Source: Solobacterium sp. (GTDB lineage: Bacteria > Bacillota_I > Bacilli_A > Erysipelotrichales > Erysipelotrichaceae). From it: DNA of 64,000 nucleotides. The stretch lies in contig JAGAVW010000002.1 in the NCBI GenBank assembly GCA_017941735.1, forward strand, positions 1 to 64,000. Reading direction: 5' to 3'. The position numbers were made by a program, and so were the translations under genes. Positions 50,249-59,076 of the stretch are shown here, piece by piece. Each line of letters starts with the position of its first letter. Positions within the stretch are counted from its first letter, which is position 1. The notes below the pieces were generated by a model. That model ran no database searches. It had not been told where the DNA came from and was given only the letters and a program-made list of their open reading frames with translations.

Positions 50249-51313
50249 ATGGCAGTAGAGAAGTTTACATTAGCACCTGGGTATGAGATTAGTCGTGTAT
50301 TAAATGGGTGCTGGCAATTGTCCTATGGACATAGTTTAAATGGACCATTGGATTTAGAAGATGTGAAGAAGGCGTTTTATGAATTGACGGATGCTGGATT
50401 TACAACCTTTGATTGTGCGGATATTTATACCGGTGCAGAAGAGTTTATTGGGGAATTTGTGAAAGAGAAAAAACAAAACCCCAATTATAAAGAATCAGAC
50501 TTACAAATTCACACAAAATATGTGCCAGACTTAGAATACTTAAGTGAAGTGGATGAAGCCTTTACCGAAAGTATTATTGACCGTAGTTTAGCGCGTTTGA
50601 ATCGTGAATGCTTAGATGTGGTGCAGTTCCATTGGTGGGATTATGAAGTGCCAGGCATGATTGAAACCGCAGGATATTTAAAGAAGTTGAAAGAAAAAGG
50701 AAAGATTCGTTGTGTTTCCGTTACCAACTTTGATACCGATCATTTAGCGATGTTAGTGGATGCGGGAATTCCTGTGACCTCCATTCAGATTCAATATTCC
50801 ATTTTTGATCGACGCGTAGAAAAACGCCTACAAGAATATTGTAAGAAGAATGGCATTCATATGATTTGTTATGGAACGTTAGCGGGTGGTTTTTTGGCAG
50901 AGCGCTACATTGGCATAAAGCGCGAAGATATTATTCCTGAAACCCGTTCACAAATTAAGTACCTACAAGTCATTGATGATTCTTTAGGATGGGAAGGTTA
51001 TCAAAAGGCATTACTTGTGTTACAAGATATCGCCCAAAAACACAGTGTTAAGATTTCACAAGTCGCTTCACGCTATATCTTAAGTCGCGATGCGGTGGCT
51101 GCGGTCATTATTGGCGTACGTAATAGTAAACATGTGAAAGATAATGAGAAAATCTTTGATTTCCAATTGGATGAAGAAGATTTGAACCGTATTCAAGAAG
51201 TGGAAGAAACCTATCCCGATTTAGAAGGAGAACCATTTGTCTTAGAGCGTACACCAGGCTCAAAATTCCGTAATATTATGCATATGAACATAAATGAAAT
51301 GGAACAAAAGTAG
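50249..51313 (+). CDS. Aldo/keto reductase
   Basis: The 354-residue (beta/alpha)8 oxidoreductase has the catalytic Tyr in TTFDCADIYTGAEEFIGEF (about residue 54), a Lys in LQIHTKYVP, His in VVQFHWWDYE, and the C-terminal cofactor segment AAVIIGVRNSKHVKDN. It is longer than the typical 280-320 residue AKR. The substrate is unknown. GTGAGGTTTT precedes ATG 50249 and the gene follows the TIGR04076 gene closely. Confidence 0.9.
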   Translation: MAVEKFTLAPGYEISRVLNGCWQLSYGHSLNGPLDLEDVKKAFYELTDAGFTTFDCADIYTGAEEFIGEFVKEKKQNPNYKESDLQIHTKYVPDLEYLSEVDEAFTESIIDRSLARLNRECLDVVQFHWWDYEVPGMIETAGYLKKLKEKGKIRCVSVTNFDTDHLAMLVDAGIPVTSIQIQYSIFDRRVEKRLQEYCKKNGIHMICYGTLAGGFLAERYIGIKREDIIPETRSQIKYLQVIDDSLGWEGYQKALLVLQDIAQKHSVKISQVASRYILSRDAVAAVIIGVRNSKHVKDNEKIFDFQLDEEDLNRIQEVEETYPDLEGEPFVLERTPGSKFRNIMHMNINEMEQK

Positions 51314-51353
51314 TTTGAGTGATAAGATAAATACGCAATAAGGAGAAGACAGT

Positions 51354-52790
51354 ATGAGTAATAGTGCACATGTATTTAAAAAGACAAAAGTCATTTGTAC
51401 AATTGGGCCGGCATCAGAAGACAAAGAAACATTGATTAAGTTAGCTGATGCAGGTATGAATATTGCACGTTTGAACTTTAGTCATGGTACGCACGAAGAA
51501 CACTTGGCACGAATCAATTTGATTCGAAAAGTTTCGGAAGAGACCGGACATAACTTAGCGATTGCCTTAGATACAAAAGGACCAGAAATTCGCTTAGGAA
51601 CGTTTGCGAATGATGAAGAAAACTATGAAATTGGTGAAATTGTATATTTAACAAAAGCAGAAATTCAGGGAACCCATGAGCGCTTCCATATTCAGTGCCC
51701 AGAACTCTTTGATGATATGCATCAAGGAAACTTCATCTTGATTAATGATGGAAAGATGAAGTTAACCGTGTTGGAGAATGATGGCCAAGAAATGAAGTGT
51801 CGTGTTGATGTAGCAGGTCCAATTTCCTCGAAAAAAGGATGTAATGTACCTGGCGTAAAATTATCCATGCCATTCCTATCCAAAAAGGATGAAGAGGATA
51901 TTCGTTTTGGATGTCGCAATGATATCGATTTTATCTTCGCATCCTTTGTGCGTAGAACTGCAGATGTCAATGCGATTCGTAGAATCTGTATAGAAGAAGG
52001 AAAACCACGTATTAATATCATTGCCAAAATTGAAAACCAAGAAGGATATGACAATGTTTCTTCTATTCTAGAAGCAGCTGATGGTGTCATGGTTGCGCGT
52101 GGAGATTTAGGCGTAGAAATTCCAACCATGTTAGTACCGGTATATCAAAAACATATTATCCGTGAAGCAAACATTATTGGTAAACCAGCCATCACCGCAA
52201 CCCATATGCTCGATTCGATGACGCACAATCCACGCTGTACACGTGCCGAAGCAGCGGATGTATGTAATGCGGTATTGGATGGATCTGATGGCGTTATGTT
52301 ATCAGCAGAAAGTGCAGCTGGGGATTATCCAGTGGAAGCTTGTGAGACGTTATCTTCGATTGCGGAAGAAGCAGAAAAGATTCTTCCTTATAGAGAGCGT
52401 TTAGACTGGTTACGTACAACAAGTGAACATACGGTTCAAGATGCCGTATCCCAAGCAATTGCGGATGCGACCTTAAACTTGGATAACATTGGAGCGATTG
52501 TTGTCTTCACCCAAGGAGGTACCACGGCACGTCGTATTTCAAAATTCCGTCCAAAGGTTCCAATTCTAGCCGTCACCTTCACCAAAGATACCCAACATAA
52601 ATTAGAGAGTTATTGGGGTGTCATTCCTATCTTCTCTGAAGTACAAAACTTAATGACAAACGATGACGATCTCGCAAGTTTGTTTGCGAAAGAATACGGC
52701 ATTAAGAAAGGTTCATTGATTATCATCTCTGCAGGTTATCCTACTGGCGAAGGGTCAGCGAATATGATGAAAATCGTCGAAGTAAAATAG
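51354..52790 (+). CDS. pyk: Pyruvate kinase
   Basis: The 478-residue glycolytic enzyme converts PEP and ADP to pyruvate and ATP. It has KTKVICTIGPASEDKE, GMNIARLNFSHG, LDTKGPEIRLG, IIAKIENQEGYDN (catalytic Lys region), MVARGDLGVEIP and ITATHMLDSM. The C-terminal domain ends with the standard GSANMMKIVEV; the extra PEP-utiliser domain of bacillus pyruvate kinases is absent. AAGGAG precedes ATG 51354. A terminator overlaps the stop codon. Confidence 0.98.
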   Translation: MSNSAHVFKKTKVICTIGPASEDKETLIKLADAGMNIARLNFSHGTHEEHLARINLIRKVSEETGHNLAIALDTKGPEIRLGTFANDEENYEIGEIVYLTKAEIQGTHERFHIQCPELFDDMHQGNFILINDGKMKLTVLENDGQEMKCRVDVAGPISSKKGCNVPGVKLSMPFLSKKDEEDIRFGCRNDIDFIFASFVRRTADVNAIRRICIEEGKPRINIIAKIENQEGYDNVSSILEAADGVMVARGDLGVEIPTMLVPVYQKHIIREANIIGKPAITATHMLDSMTHNPRCTRAEAADVCNAVLDGSDGVMLSAESAAGDYPVEACETLSSIAEEAEKILPYRERLDWLRTTSEHTVQDAVSQAIADATLNLDNIGAIVVFTQGGTTARRISKFRPKVPILAVTFTKDTQHKLESYWGVIPIFSEVQNLMTNDDDLASLFAKEYGIKKGSLIIISAGYPTGEGSANMMKIVEVK

Positions 52791-52809
52791 GGTTTATCCC
52801 TATTTTTTT
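52784..52809 (+). terminator. Intrinsic terminator after pyk
   Basis: AAAATAGGG (52784-52792) pairs with CCCTATTTT (52798-52806) around TTTAT and runs into T residues. The stem includes the TAG stop codon. Confidence 0.88.
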
Positions 52810-52836
52810 GACAGGTGCTAGTAAAATCGATACGCT
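52808..52836 (+). promoter_or_regulatory. Candidate leaderless promoter of the esterase gene
   Basis: TTGACA (52808-52813), 17 bases, then TACGCT (52831-52836), exactly six bases before ATG 52843. The -10 match is poor, but the -35 is perfect and overlaps the pyk terminator T-run. No Shine-Dalgarno is seen. Confidence 0.5.
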
Positions 52837-52842
52837 AAACAT

Positions 52843-53946
52843 ATGGATTTACAGTTGTTGTTATATAGTATGGTGTTACTTAGTTTGCTTCACCTAGGAA
52901 CTTTATTTCCAAAATTTCCTGTTTTTTCTTCATTTGCTCCAGGCATTGTGGTGCCACGAAACTACATTCTCGTACCATTGCAAATAATCCTAATTGGTTA
53001 TGCTTTCCTTACCTACCAACAAAGTTGGTTATGGATTTTAATCGCAATCGTTTTGCTTGCAAATATTTGTATCCATGTCTATCTATCTTATCGAGTTCGA
53101 AAAGCATTTGAAGCCTATGGGGCAAGTGTTTCTTTGTTGCGATGCTATCAAAGGCATACTTTTTCAAATGTGAAAAAGATTGTTCAACCGTATCATAAAA
53201 CAACCTATGGGAATCTCTATTTAAATATCTATCAAAATGAAAACCAAAATACATTGCGACCTGTTATTGTTTATATCCATGGTGGAGGATGGATTTTAGG
53301 AAGTAAAGATAATCATGAATATGATTCAAAGATGTATGCGAAACATGGCTTTGTCGTTGTTAGTGTAGATTATACATTGTCCAACGCAAAGCGACACTTA
53401 TACAAAGAAACAGAAAAAGAAATTGCAGTGGCTTTAAACTGGGTGTATGAACATATTGCTCAATACGGTGGAAATAAAGAATGCATGTACTTAATAGGGG
53501 ATTCAGCAGGAGGAAATTTAGCACTGGAAGTAGCCTTTCGTGAGGACTTGAAGATTCCAAACATTAAGGCGATTAGTGTGTTATATCCAGCTATTGATCT
53601 AATTCATTTTTATCATAATTCAGATTGGCTACATTCGCGCATAGCGAAAAAAATGGCGTTTTCTTATATTGGAAAAACGCCACAAGAGGATCAAGAGGCT
53701 TACAATCTTTTAAACCCTTGTTATAAAATTAGAAATTCTCTTCCTCCAATAAATATCATTGTGGGGATGCGCGATACTTTAGTACCTCCTATGCCAACTT
53801 ATGAATTTGCGAAACAATTACAAGATAATCATTGTGAGGTACAACTTGTAAAAGTTCCTTATATGGCACATATCTTAGACCATCCACATGAAAGTTATGG
53901 ACACCAAGGCGCAACCCAAATTACCATCCAATGGTTTCAAAAATAA
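52843..53946 (+). CDS. Alpha/beta hydrolase (esterase) with N-terminal membrane helices
   Basis: The 367-residue protein has two or three N-terminal hydrophobic segments (about 1-20, 40-85) and a hormone-sensitive-lipase-type hydrolase domain. The oxyanion motif is HGGGW (about residue 146), the nucleophile Ser is in GDSAGGN (about residue 222), an acid in IVGMRDTLVPP and the catalytic His in MAHILDHP. It is probably a membrane-bound carboxylesterase facing outside or inside; topology is not certain. It converges on the 5'-nucleotidase gene with a 6-base gap. Confidence 0.87.
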   Translation: MDLQLLLYSMVLLSLLHLGTLFPKFPVFSSFAPGIVVPRNYILVPLQIILIGYAFLTYQQSWLWILIAIVLLANICIHVYLSYRVRKAFEAYGASVSLLRCYQRHTFSNVKKIVQPYHKTTYGNLYLNIYQNENQNTLRPVIVYIHGGGWILGSKDNHEYDSKMYAKHGFVVVSVDYTLSNAKRHLYKETEKEIAVALNWVYEHIAQYGGNKECMYLIGDSAGGNLALEVAFREDLKIPNIKAISVLYPAIDLIHFYHNSDWLHSRIAKKMAFSYIGKTPQEDQEAYNLLNPCYKIRNSLPPINIIVGMRDTLVPPMPTYEFAKQLQDNHCEVQLVKVPYMAHILDHPHESYGHQGATQITIQWFQK

Positions 53947-53952
53947 CAATCA

Positions 53953-55629
53953 TTATTTTACGGTAATACGTCCTTCTGGAGCCTTATATTGGTCACTTAT
54001 TCCATTAGAATCAAGAATATATTGTTTAAAGACATCTAAATCCATTGGTCCATTTTCGATAATTGATGTACTTCCATTAAATGCGGTATTCCCATCGCCG
54101 TTTCGGAACAAGACATAACTGACACTACTTACGGTATACATCGCGTTTGGATCAATTGGCACATATGTTCCATCATCTTGGAGAACTTGTACATCTTTTA
54201 CTCTTCTTTCTCCAACAATTTCCTTCATCATATTATTGTCATCTAGTACAACACCAGAAGGGATAGAGGTATCAATCGTGTATTTTAATCCAGATACCTG
54301 TAAGAAAGCACCATTTTCGCCAGCTGGATTTTCATCGACTACCGTTAGTGCTTCGGTTTTGCTGGCACCAAATTCTAAAGCATCTAAAATTTGCTGGCCA
54401 CTTGCTTTACAAGAACCAAGTTCATTTTGGAAAGGTAAGACATTAAAGAGTTCTTTTAGCGTCACTTCACCTTGTGGGATGGTGGCACGTATTCCGCCTC
54501 CATTTACAATTGTCACATCGGTTTGCATGGCATGTCGAATGCTATCTGCAACAAGATTAGCAAGCGGCACTTCTCTTGAGCGAACAATGCGATAGCCATC
54601 TTGATTGGTAATTGGTAAATCGAAAGAAAGATCTGTAATGTGTTCGGATAGAAGGGTTTCTAATGTTTTGTTTGCTTCATCAATCTTTTTTTGTATGCTT
54701 TCATCTTTTTGATTATATTCAGAAATTAAAGAGGTAGATATTTTTCCGTTTGGTTCAATAATGAGTTCCCCTACGTTTTGTAGTTTTGTGCCAGTAGAAG
54801 TCAAGATAACATCTTTCCCATCCTTGTTTGGATAAGGGGTGCCAACGATGACCGAATGCGAATGGCCATCGATGAAAACATCAATGCCGCTTGTATTATG
54901 TATTAAGGCAATGGAATCAAATGGAACATTTTCTGCAGAGGACCCTAAATGTGATAAGGCAATCACATAATCCGCACCATCTGCACGCGCTTTGTCAACA
55001 AGGGACTGGACGCGATTTGCTAGTTCCTTTCCATCTTGTCCAGAATAAAAATCATAGACAAATTTGTCATCTTCCATAAAGAAAGTTGGGGTCGAATCCG
55101 TTATGGAAGATGGAGTTAAAATGCCTAAAAAAGCTACTTTTGTATTTCCATAATCTTTGATGATATATTCCTTGGCTCTCCCTTCAAAGATATTGGTTTT
55201 TGAACCTGTATATTTTACATTGCTTGCGATGATATCAAATCTTGCCTGGTCTAATAAGGAACCTAATTGTTCCATACCGTAATCAAACTCATGGTTCCCG
55301 ATGGTCGCAATATCATACTGCATGGCATTCATGATATCAATGATGGCTGTTCCTTTTGTCAGAGAACCAAGTGTACCACCTTGTATATAATCGCCTGTAT
55401 CAACCAATGTGACAAAAGGATGTGTCTCTTTTTCATGTTGAATTAATGCTTTTACAGCAGGATAGCCTAAATTCTCTTCTACCCCACAATGGACATCACC
55501 GGTGTAAAAAATATATATATTATCGGATTGTTTTGAAAGGGTATCTCCAATGATTCTTTGGCTATTGTAAATGCTTAACGTGAAGGCGAGAACAAAACTC
55601 AACAGTATTTTCGTTATTAATTTAAACAT
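53953..55629 (-). CDS. Secreted 5'-nucleotidase/2',3'-cyclic phosphodiesterase (UshA-like)
   Basis: The 558-residue exported metallophosphatase has a signal peptide (about 1-30) and a calcineurin-type domain with GDVHCG, LVDTGDYIQGG, IGNHEFDYG and DVFIDGHSHS. A C-terminal 5'-nucleotidase domain has VNGGGIRATIPQGEVT and the YTVSSVSYVLFRNGDGN substrate loop. It releases nucleosides and phosphate from external nucleotides. No LPxTG, lipobox or clear anchor is seen, so it may be secreted or held by its signal helix. AAGGAG precedes the ATG. Confidence 0.93.
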   Translation of the reverse strand: MFKLITKILLSFVLAFTLSIYNSQRIIGDTLSKQSDNIYIFYTGDVHCGVEENLGYPAVKALIQHEKETHPFVTLVDTGDYIQGGTLGSLTKGTAIIDIMNAMQYDIATIGNHEFDYGMEQLGSLLDQARFDIIASNVKYTGSKTNIFEGRAKEYIIKDYGNTKVAFLGILTPSSITDSTPTFFMEDDKFVYDFYSGQDGKELANRVQSLVDKARADGADYVIALSHLGSSAENVPFDSIALIHNTSGIDVFIDGHSHSVIVGTPYPNKDGKDVILTSTGTKLQNVGELIIEPNGKISTSLISEYNQKDESIQKKIDEANKTLETLLSEHITDLSFDLPITNQDGYRIVRSREVPLANLVADSIRHAMQTDVTIVNGGGIRATIPQGEVTLKELFNVLPFQNELGSCKASGQQILDALEFGASKTEALTVVDENPAGENGAFLQVSGLKYTIDTSIPSGVVLDDNNMMKEIVGERRVKDVQVLQDDGTYVPIDPNAMYTVSSVSYVLFRNGDGNTAFNGSTSIIENGPMDLDVFKQYILDSNGISDQYKAPEGRITVK

Positions 55630-55684
55630 CGCAATTTCTCCTTATGAATATTGTATCGTGTTTTTTTGAAATTGATGCAGCTCA

Positions 55685-55713
55685 TTTTCACAATTTTCTT
55701 CGTATGATACAAT
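55685..55713 (+). promoter_or_regulatory. Leaderless promoter of the fucosyltransferase gene
   Basis: TTTTCA (55685-55690), 17 bases, and the extended -10 TGATACAAT (55705-55713), exactly six bases before ATG 55720. No Shine-Dalgarno. Confidence 0.75.
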
Positions 55714-55719
55714 TCTTTC

Positions 55720-56709
55720 ATGGATAAAAAAATTAAAATAAATTATGTAGGTTTTTGGAAAACATATAATTATGAAAATTTAACTATTCATCAGATTTTA
55801 AAAAAGCATTATGACCTCGAAATCAGCGACAATCCAGATTATCTTATTTGTTCGTGTTTTGACAATCGGCATTACAATTATCCAAATACCGTAAAGATTT
55901 TTTATACGGGTGAGAATATTTCTACCGACTTTAACACCTATGATTATGGTCTTGATTTTGATGATTATGAATTCTTCGATCGCCATTATCGCATGCCTGT
56001 TTATATTATTAATTCAGAACAAATAGAGATTATGCACAAGATGTTGGAGAAACACTTACATGCGGAAGAATCCTTTAAAGAAAAAGATGCTTTCTGTAGT
56101 TTTGTATATAGCCATGATGTACAATTTCGTAATGAATTCTTTGATGAATTATCGAAATACAAACAGGTCGATGCCGGTGGCAAGTCAAGAAATAATGTTC
56201 AAATAGGACCAGGGCAACAGGACAAAGTCATATTTGAAAAGAGACATAAGTTTGCGATTGCGTTTGAAAACATGTCGCGTCGAGGCTATATTACCGAAAA
56301 ATTAGTCAATTCCTTTGCGACTGGGACCATACCGATTTATTGGGGCGCGGTGAATGTGGATAAATACTTTAATCCAAAAGCAATGATTCACATCAAGTCA
56401 CCAGACGATATTCCACAAGCCATTGCGCGTATTAAAGAGCTCGATCAGAATGATGACTTGTATATGGAAATGTTAAAACAGCCGGCGTGTTTGCCAGAAC
56501 AACAAAAGTATCATGAAGAACTCGTACCAAATTTAGAAAAGTTCTTATGTCATATTTTTGATCAGCCTTTAAATAAGGCGGGAAGACGGAATTATAATCA
56601 AAATTATGTTGATATTTTAAAAAAACCCCCTGTCCCAGTTGAGGTGAAACAGGGGGAAACGCGCGGTTTATTTACTCGAATCAAAGTTTTTCTCAAATCG
56701 TTCCATTAA
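55720..56709 (+). CDS. GT10 family fucosyltransferase
   Basis: The 329-residue protein has the two GT10 signatures: FYTGENISTDF at 61-71 and the alpha1,3-fucosyl motif HKFAIAFENM with GYITEKLVNSF and GTIPIYWGA at 176-210. GT10 enzymes move fucose from GDP-fucose to GlcNAc or glucose, giving Lewis-type epitopes. It is a lone gene without GDP-fucose or other glycan genes nearby. The last 42 bases overlap the convergent HAD gene, and the last 30 residues are encoded across that gene's terminator, so this tail is probably recent. Predicted leaderless. Confidence 0.88.
   Translation: MDKKIKINYVGFWKTYNYENLTIHQILKKHYDLEISDNPDYLICSCFDNRHYNYPNTVKIFYTGENISTDFNTYDYGLDFDDYEFFDRHYRMPVYIINSEQIEIMHKMLEKHLHAEESFKEKDAFCSFVYSHDVQFRNEFFDELSKYKQVDAGGKSRNNVQIGPGQQDKVIFEKRHKFAIAFENMSRRGYITEKLVNSFATGTIPIYWGAVNVDKYFNPKAMIHIKSPDDIPQAIARIKELDQNDDLYMEMLKQPACLPEQQKYHEELVPNLEKFLCHIFDQPLNKAGRRNYNQNYVDILKKPPVPVEVKQGETRGLFTRIKVFLKSFH
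56619..56656 (-). terminator. Terminator of the HAD gene, inside the fucosyltransferase gene
   Basis: On the minus strand CCCCCTGT (56656-56649) pairs with ACAGGGGG (56633-56626) around a 15-base loop, followed by seven T residues. It begins 12 bases after the HAD stop and lies within the plus-strand coding sequence. Confidence 0.9.
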
Positions 56710-57519
56710 TTCTTGTTGGCATTCGTTGTATCTTCCTTCTAGGAAGGCATCGAAATATTGATTGATGAATGCTTGCCAACTTTCACCTTCATGGCGTGTG
56801 AGGATTGGATAATACCATACGCCATTTTCATTTGATGCATCCACATCTGGATATGCATCCCCAATCATGAGGATATCTTCTTTGGAGTAGCCTTTTGTTA
56901 GCATTCGTGCTAAACACTCGCCTTTTGTGCCAACTTCTTGAGAAGTGATGACATCCACATATTTGATTAAGTCATGCGCTTTCCATTCTTCTACAATTGC
57001 GGCCATATTGGAACTACTGATAATCGCAATATCCGCTTTACCTAAAGCATATTCAAGTGCTTCTTTTCCATTTGGATAAGGAGGTTTATCCGTTGGGGTT
57101 AAGCTTGCGATACGTTTATTTAAATCTAAGGACCAAGCATGAATTTTTTCTAATAAAGGGGTTGGATTAACTTTCAATTCTTCTTCTAATGCAGCATTGG
57201 AAAGACTTCCTTTATCGACCCAAGCACTGAATTTGTCGAATTGTTCTTGATCCACATCAAGATAGGTTCCATTGATACGCTTAAACATTTCGCGTAGTGC
57301 TAAAAAACGGTTGATGCCTCTACTTTTTTCATAAAGGTTAATGGAATCCCAGATTTCATGAATCTCTTTTGCATGGTCTTGTAGGCCCCAAGTTTCAATA
57401 AAGCTTTGCCCATGACATTTGTCGTGTTTTACATTCATCGCATCAATCATGGTTCCATCGGAATCGATGCAAATGACTTTGTCGTGCTTTCTAACAAAAT
57501 TATCTAACGAGTAGTCCAT
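56668..57519 (-). CDS. HAD family hydrolase
   Basis: The 283-residue HAD protein has motif I CIDSDGTMIDAM (residues about 17-28), motif II in AIISSSNMAAI, the motif III Lys in VGTKGECLARML and motif IV ILMIGDAYPDVDASNENG. A large helical cap lies between motifs I and II. It is a phosphatase of the phosphoglycolate/phosphonatase-like subgroup, with unknown substrate. GGAGAATATC precedes the ATG. It is divergent from uxaC across a 160-base region. Confidence 0.87.
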   Translation of the reverse strand: MDYSLDNFVRKHDKVICIDSDGTMIDAMNVKHDKCHGQSFIETWGLQDHAKEIHEIWDSINLYEKSRGINRFLALREMFKRINGTYLDVDQEQFDKFSAWVDKGSLSNAALEEELKVNPTPLLEKIHAWSLDLNKRIASLTPTDKPPYPNGKEALEYALGKADIAIISSSNMAAIVEEWKAHDLIKYVDVITSQEVGTKGECLARMLTKGYSKEDILMIGDAYPDVDASNENGVWYYPILTRHEGESWQAFINQYFDAFLEGRYNECQQELMERFEKNFDSSK

Positions 57520-57681
57520 AATGATATTCTCCTGTTCATTTACAACATAATGAATAACCTATTTCTGGAAAAAACGCAAGGAAAATGTAAAAAGTTTGTA
57601 ATTTTTGTACTAGGGTTTGATTAAAGTGTGCTATGCTTGAGGCGAGTTGAGTATCAAAACATAAACATTGGAGGAAGACTT

Positions 57682-59076
57682 ATGAAAAAGTTTATGGATC
57701 AAGATTTTTTGTTGCAAACAGAAACCGCAAAACATTTGTACCATGATTATGCAAAAGTGATGCCAATCATTGATTATCACTGTCACTTGAGCCCACAAGA
57801 GATTTATGAAGATAAGAAGTTTGATAATATTACCCAAGTGTGGCTTTATGGCGATCACTACAAATGGCGTATCATGCGTGCCCATGGTGTAGAAGAAAAA
57901 TACATCACAGGAGATGCGAGTGATCGGGAAAAATTCCAGAAATGGGCAGAGACGCTAGGAATGGCCATCGGCAATCCACTCTATCACTGGAGCCATTTAG
58001 AGTTGCGCAATTATTTTGGATATGAAGGAACGTTGAATGGAGAAAGTGCAGAAGAGGTTTGGAATCTTTGTAATGAAAAACTCAAAGAGTTATCTGCACG
58101 TAAAATGATTGAAGTATCCAATGTAACCCATATTTGTACAACGGATGATCCAGCAGATGATTTGCATTTCCATGAATTAATGGCTAAAGATGAAACGCTG
58201 AAAACAAAAGTCATGCCTGCATGGCGACCAGATAAGGCGATGAATCTACAAACAAAAGATTATTTAGATTATTTGAAACGTCTAGAAGATGCTTCTAGCA
58301 AGACGATTGATTCCTATGATGCTTTACTTGCGGTATTAAGTGATCGCTTAGATTACTTTGCAGATAGAGGTTGCACAGTTTCAGATCATGGCCTTGATTA
58401 TGTCATGTATGAGCCGGCAACGGCAGAAGAAGTAAGTGATATCTTCGCAAAACGTTTAGCAGGGAAAGATTTAGATCTAACGGAAATCCGCAAGTTTAAA
58501 ACGGCGTTCCTTCTTGAAATGGGAAAGGAATATGCCAAACGCAATTGGGTGATGCAGTTACATTATGGTGTCATCCGTGACAACAATACAAAGGTCTTTG
58601 AAAAACTAGGACCGGATGCAGGAGTAGATTCGATTGGAAGTTCTGCGCCTACCAATGAGCTTGCGTATTTCTTAAATGCACTTGAAAACGAGGATGCATT
58701 ACCAAAGACAATTATTTATTCTTTAAATCCAATTGATAATACGGCAATTGAAACCATCATGGCTTGTTTCCAAAAAGGACCAACGGTTTCGAAAATGCAA
58801 CATGGTTCTGCATGGTGGTTTAATGATCATAAAGTAGGAATGACAGAGCAACTCACAAGTTTGGCAAATGAAGGCATGTTAGCTGACTTTGTGGGGATGT
58901 TAACCGATTCAAGATCGTTCTTGTCTTATGCGCGTCATGAATATTTCCGTCGTGTATTATGCAATGTCATAGGCACATGGGTAGAAAATGGCGAATATCC
59001 AAATGATGAAAAAACCCTTGAAACAATAATCAAGGGAATATCTTACAATAATGCCAAAGCGTATTTTGAATATTAA
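57682..59076 (+). CDS. uxaC: Glucuronate isomerase
   Basis: The 464-residue UxaC enzyme of the amidohydrolase fold isomerises D-glucuronate to fructuronate (and galacturonate to tagaturonate). It has IIDYHCHLSPQEIYEDK, TTDDPADDLHFHE, MPAWRPDKAMNL, WVMQLHYGVIRDNN and the FVGMLTDSRSFLSYARHEYFRR end (split around TDSRSFLSY). GGAGG precedes ATG 57682 and an extended -10 TGCTATGCT lies at 57629-57637. No uxuA, uxuB, kdgK or kdgA is in the window, so the rest of the uronate pathway is elsewhere. It is adjacent to, and convergent with, araC. Confidence 0.96.
   Translation: MKKFMDQDFLLQTETAKHLYHDYAKVMPIIDYHCHLSPQEIYEDKKFDNITQVWLYGDHYKWRIMRAHGVEEKYITGDASDREKFQKWAETLGMAIGNPLYHWSHLELRNYFGYEGTLNGESAEEVWNLCNEKLKELSARKMIEVSNVTHICTTDDPADDLHFHELMAKDETLKTKVMPAWRPDKAMNLQTKDYLDYLKRLEDASSKTIDSYDALLAVLSDRLDYFADRGCTVSDHGLDYVMYEPATAEEVSDIFAKRLAGKDLDLTEIRKFKTAFLLEMGKEYAKRNWVMQLHYGVIRDNNTKVFEKLGPDAGVDSIGSSAPTNELAYFLNALENEDALPKTIIYSLNPIDNTAIETIMACFQKGPTVSKMQHGSAWWFNDHKVGMTEQLTSLANEGMLADFVGMLTDSRSFLSYARHEYFRRVLCNVIGTWVENGEYPNDEKTLETIIKGISYNNAKAYFEY
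59009..59036 (-). terminator. Terminator of the AraC gene, inside uxaC
   Basis: On the minus strand CCCTTGA (59036-59030) pairs with TCAAGGG (59021-59015) and is followed by six T residues. It lies 41 bases past the araC stop in uxaC coding sequence. Confidence 0.8.

Noticed and set aside
55726-55732. A7 tract after the fucosyltransferase start as a phase-variation switch
   Set aside because: Seven A residues are common in this AT-rich DNA and far shorter than known variable tracts; there is no evidence of slippage.
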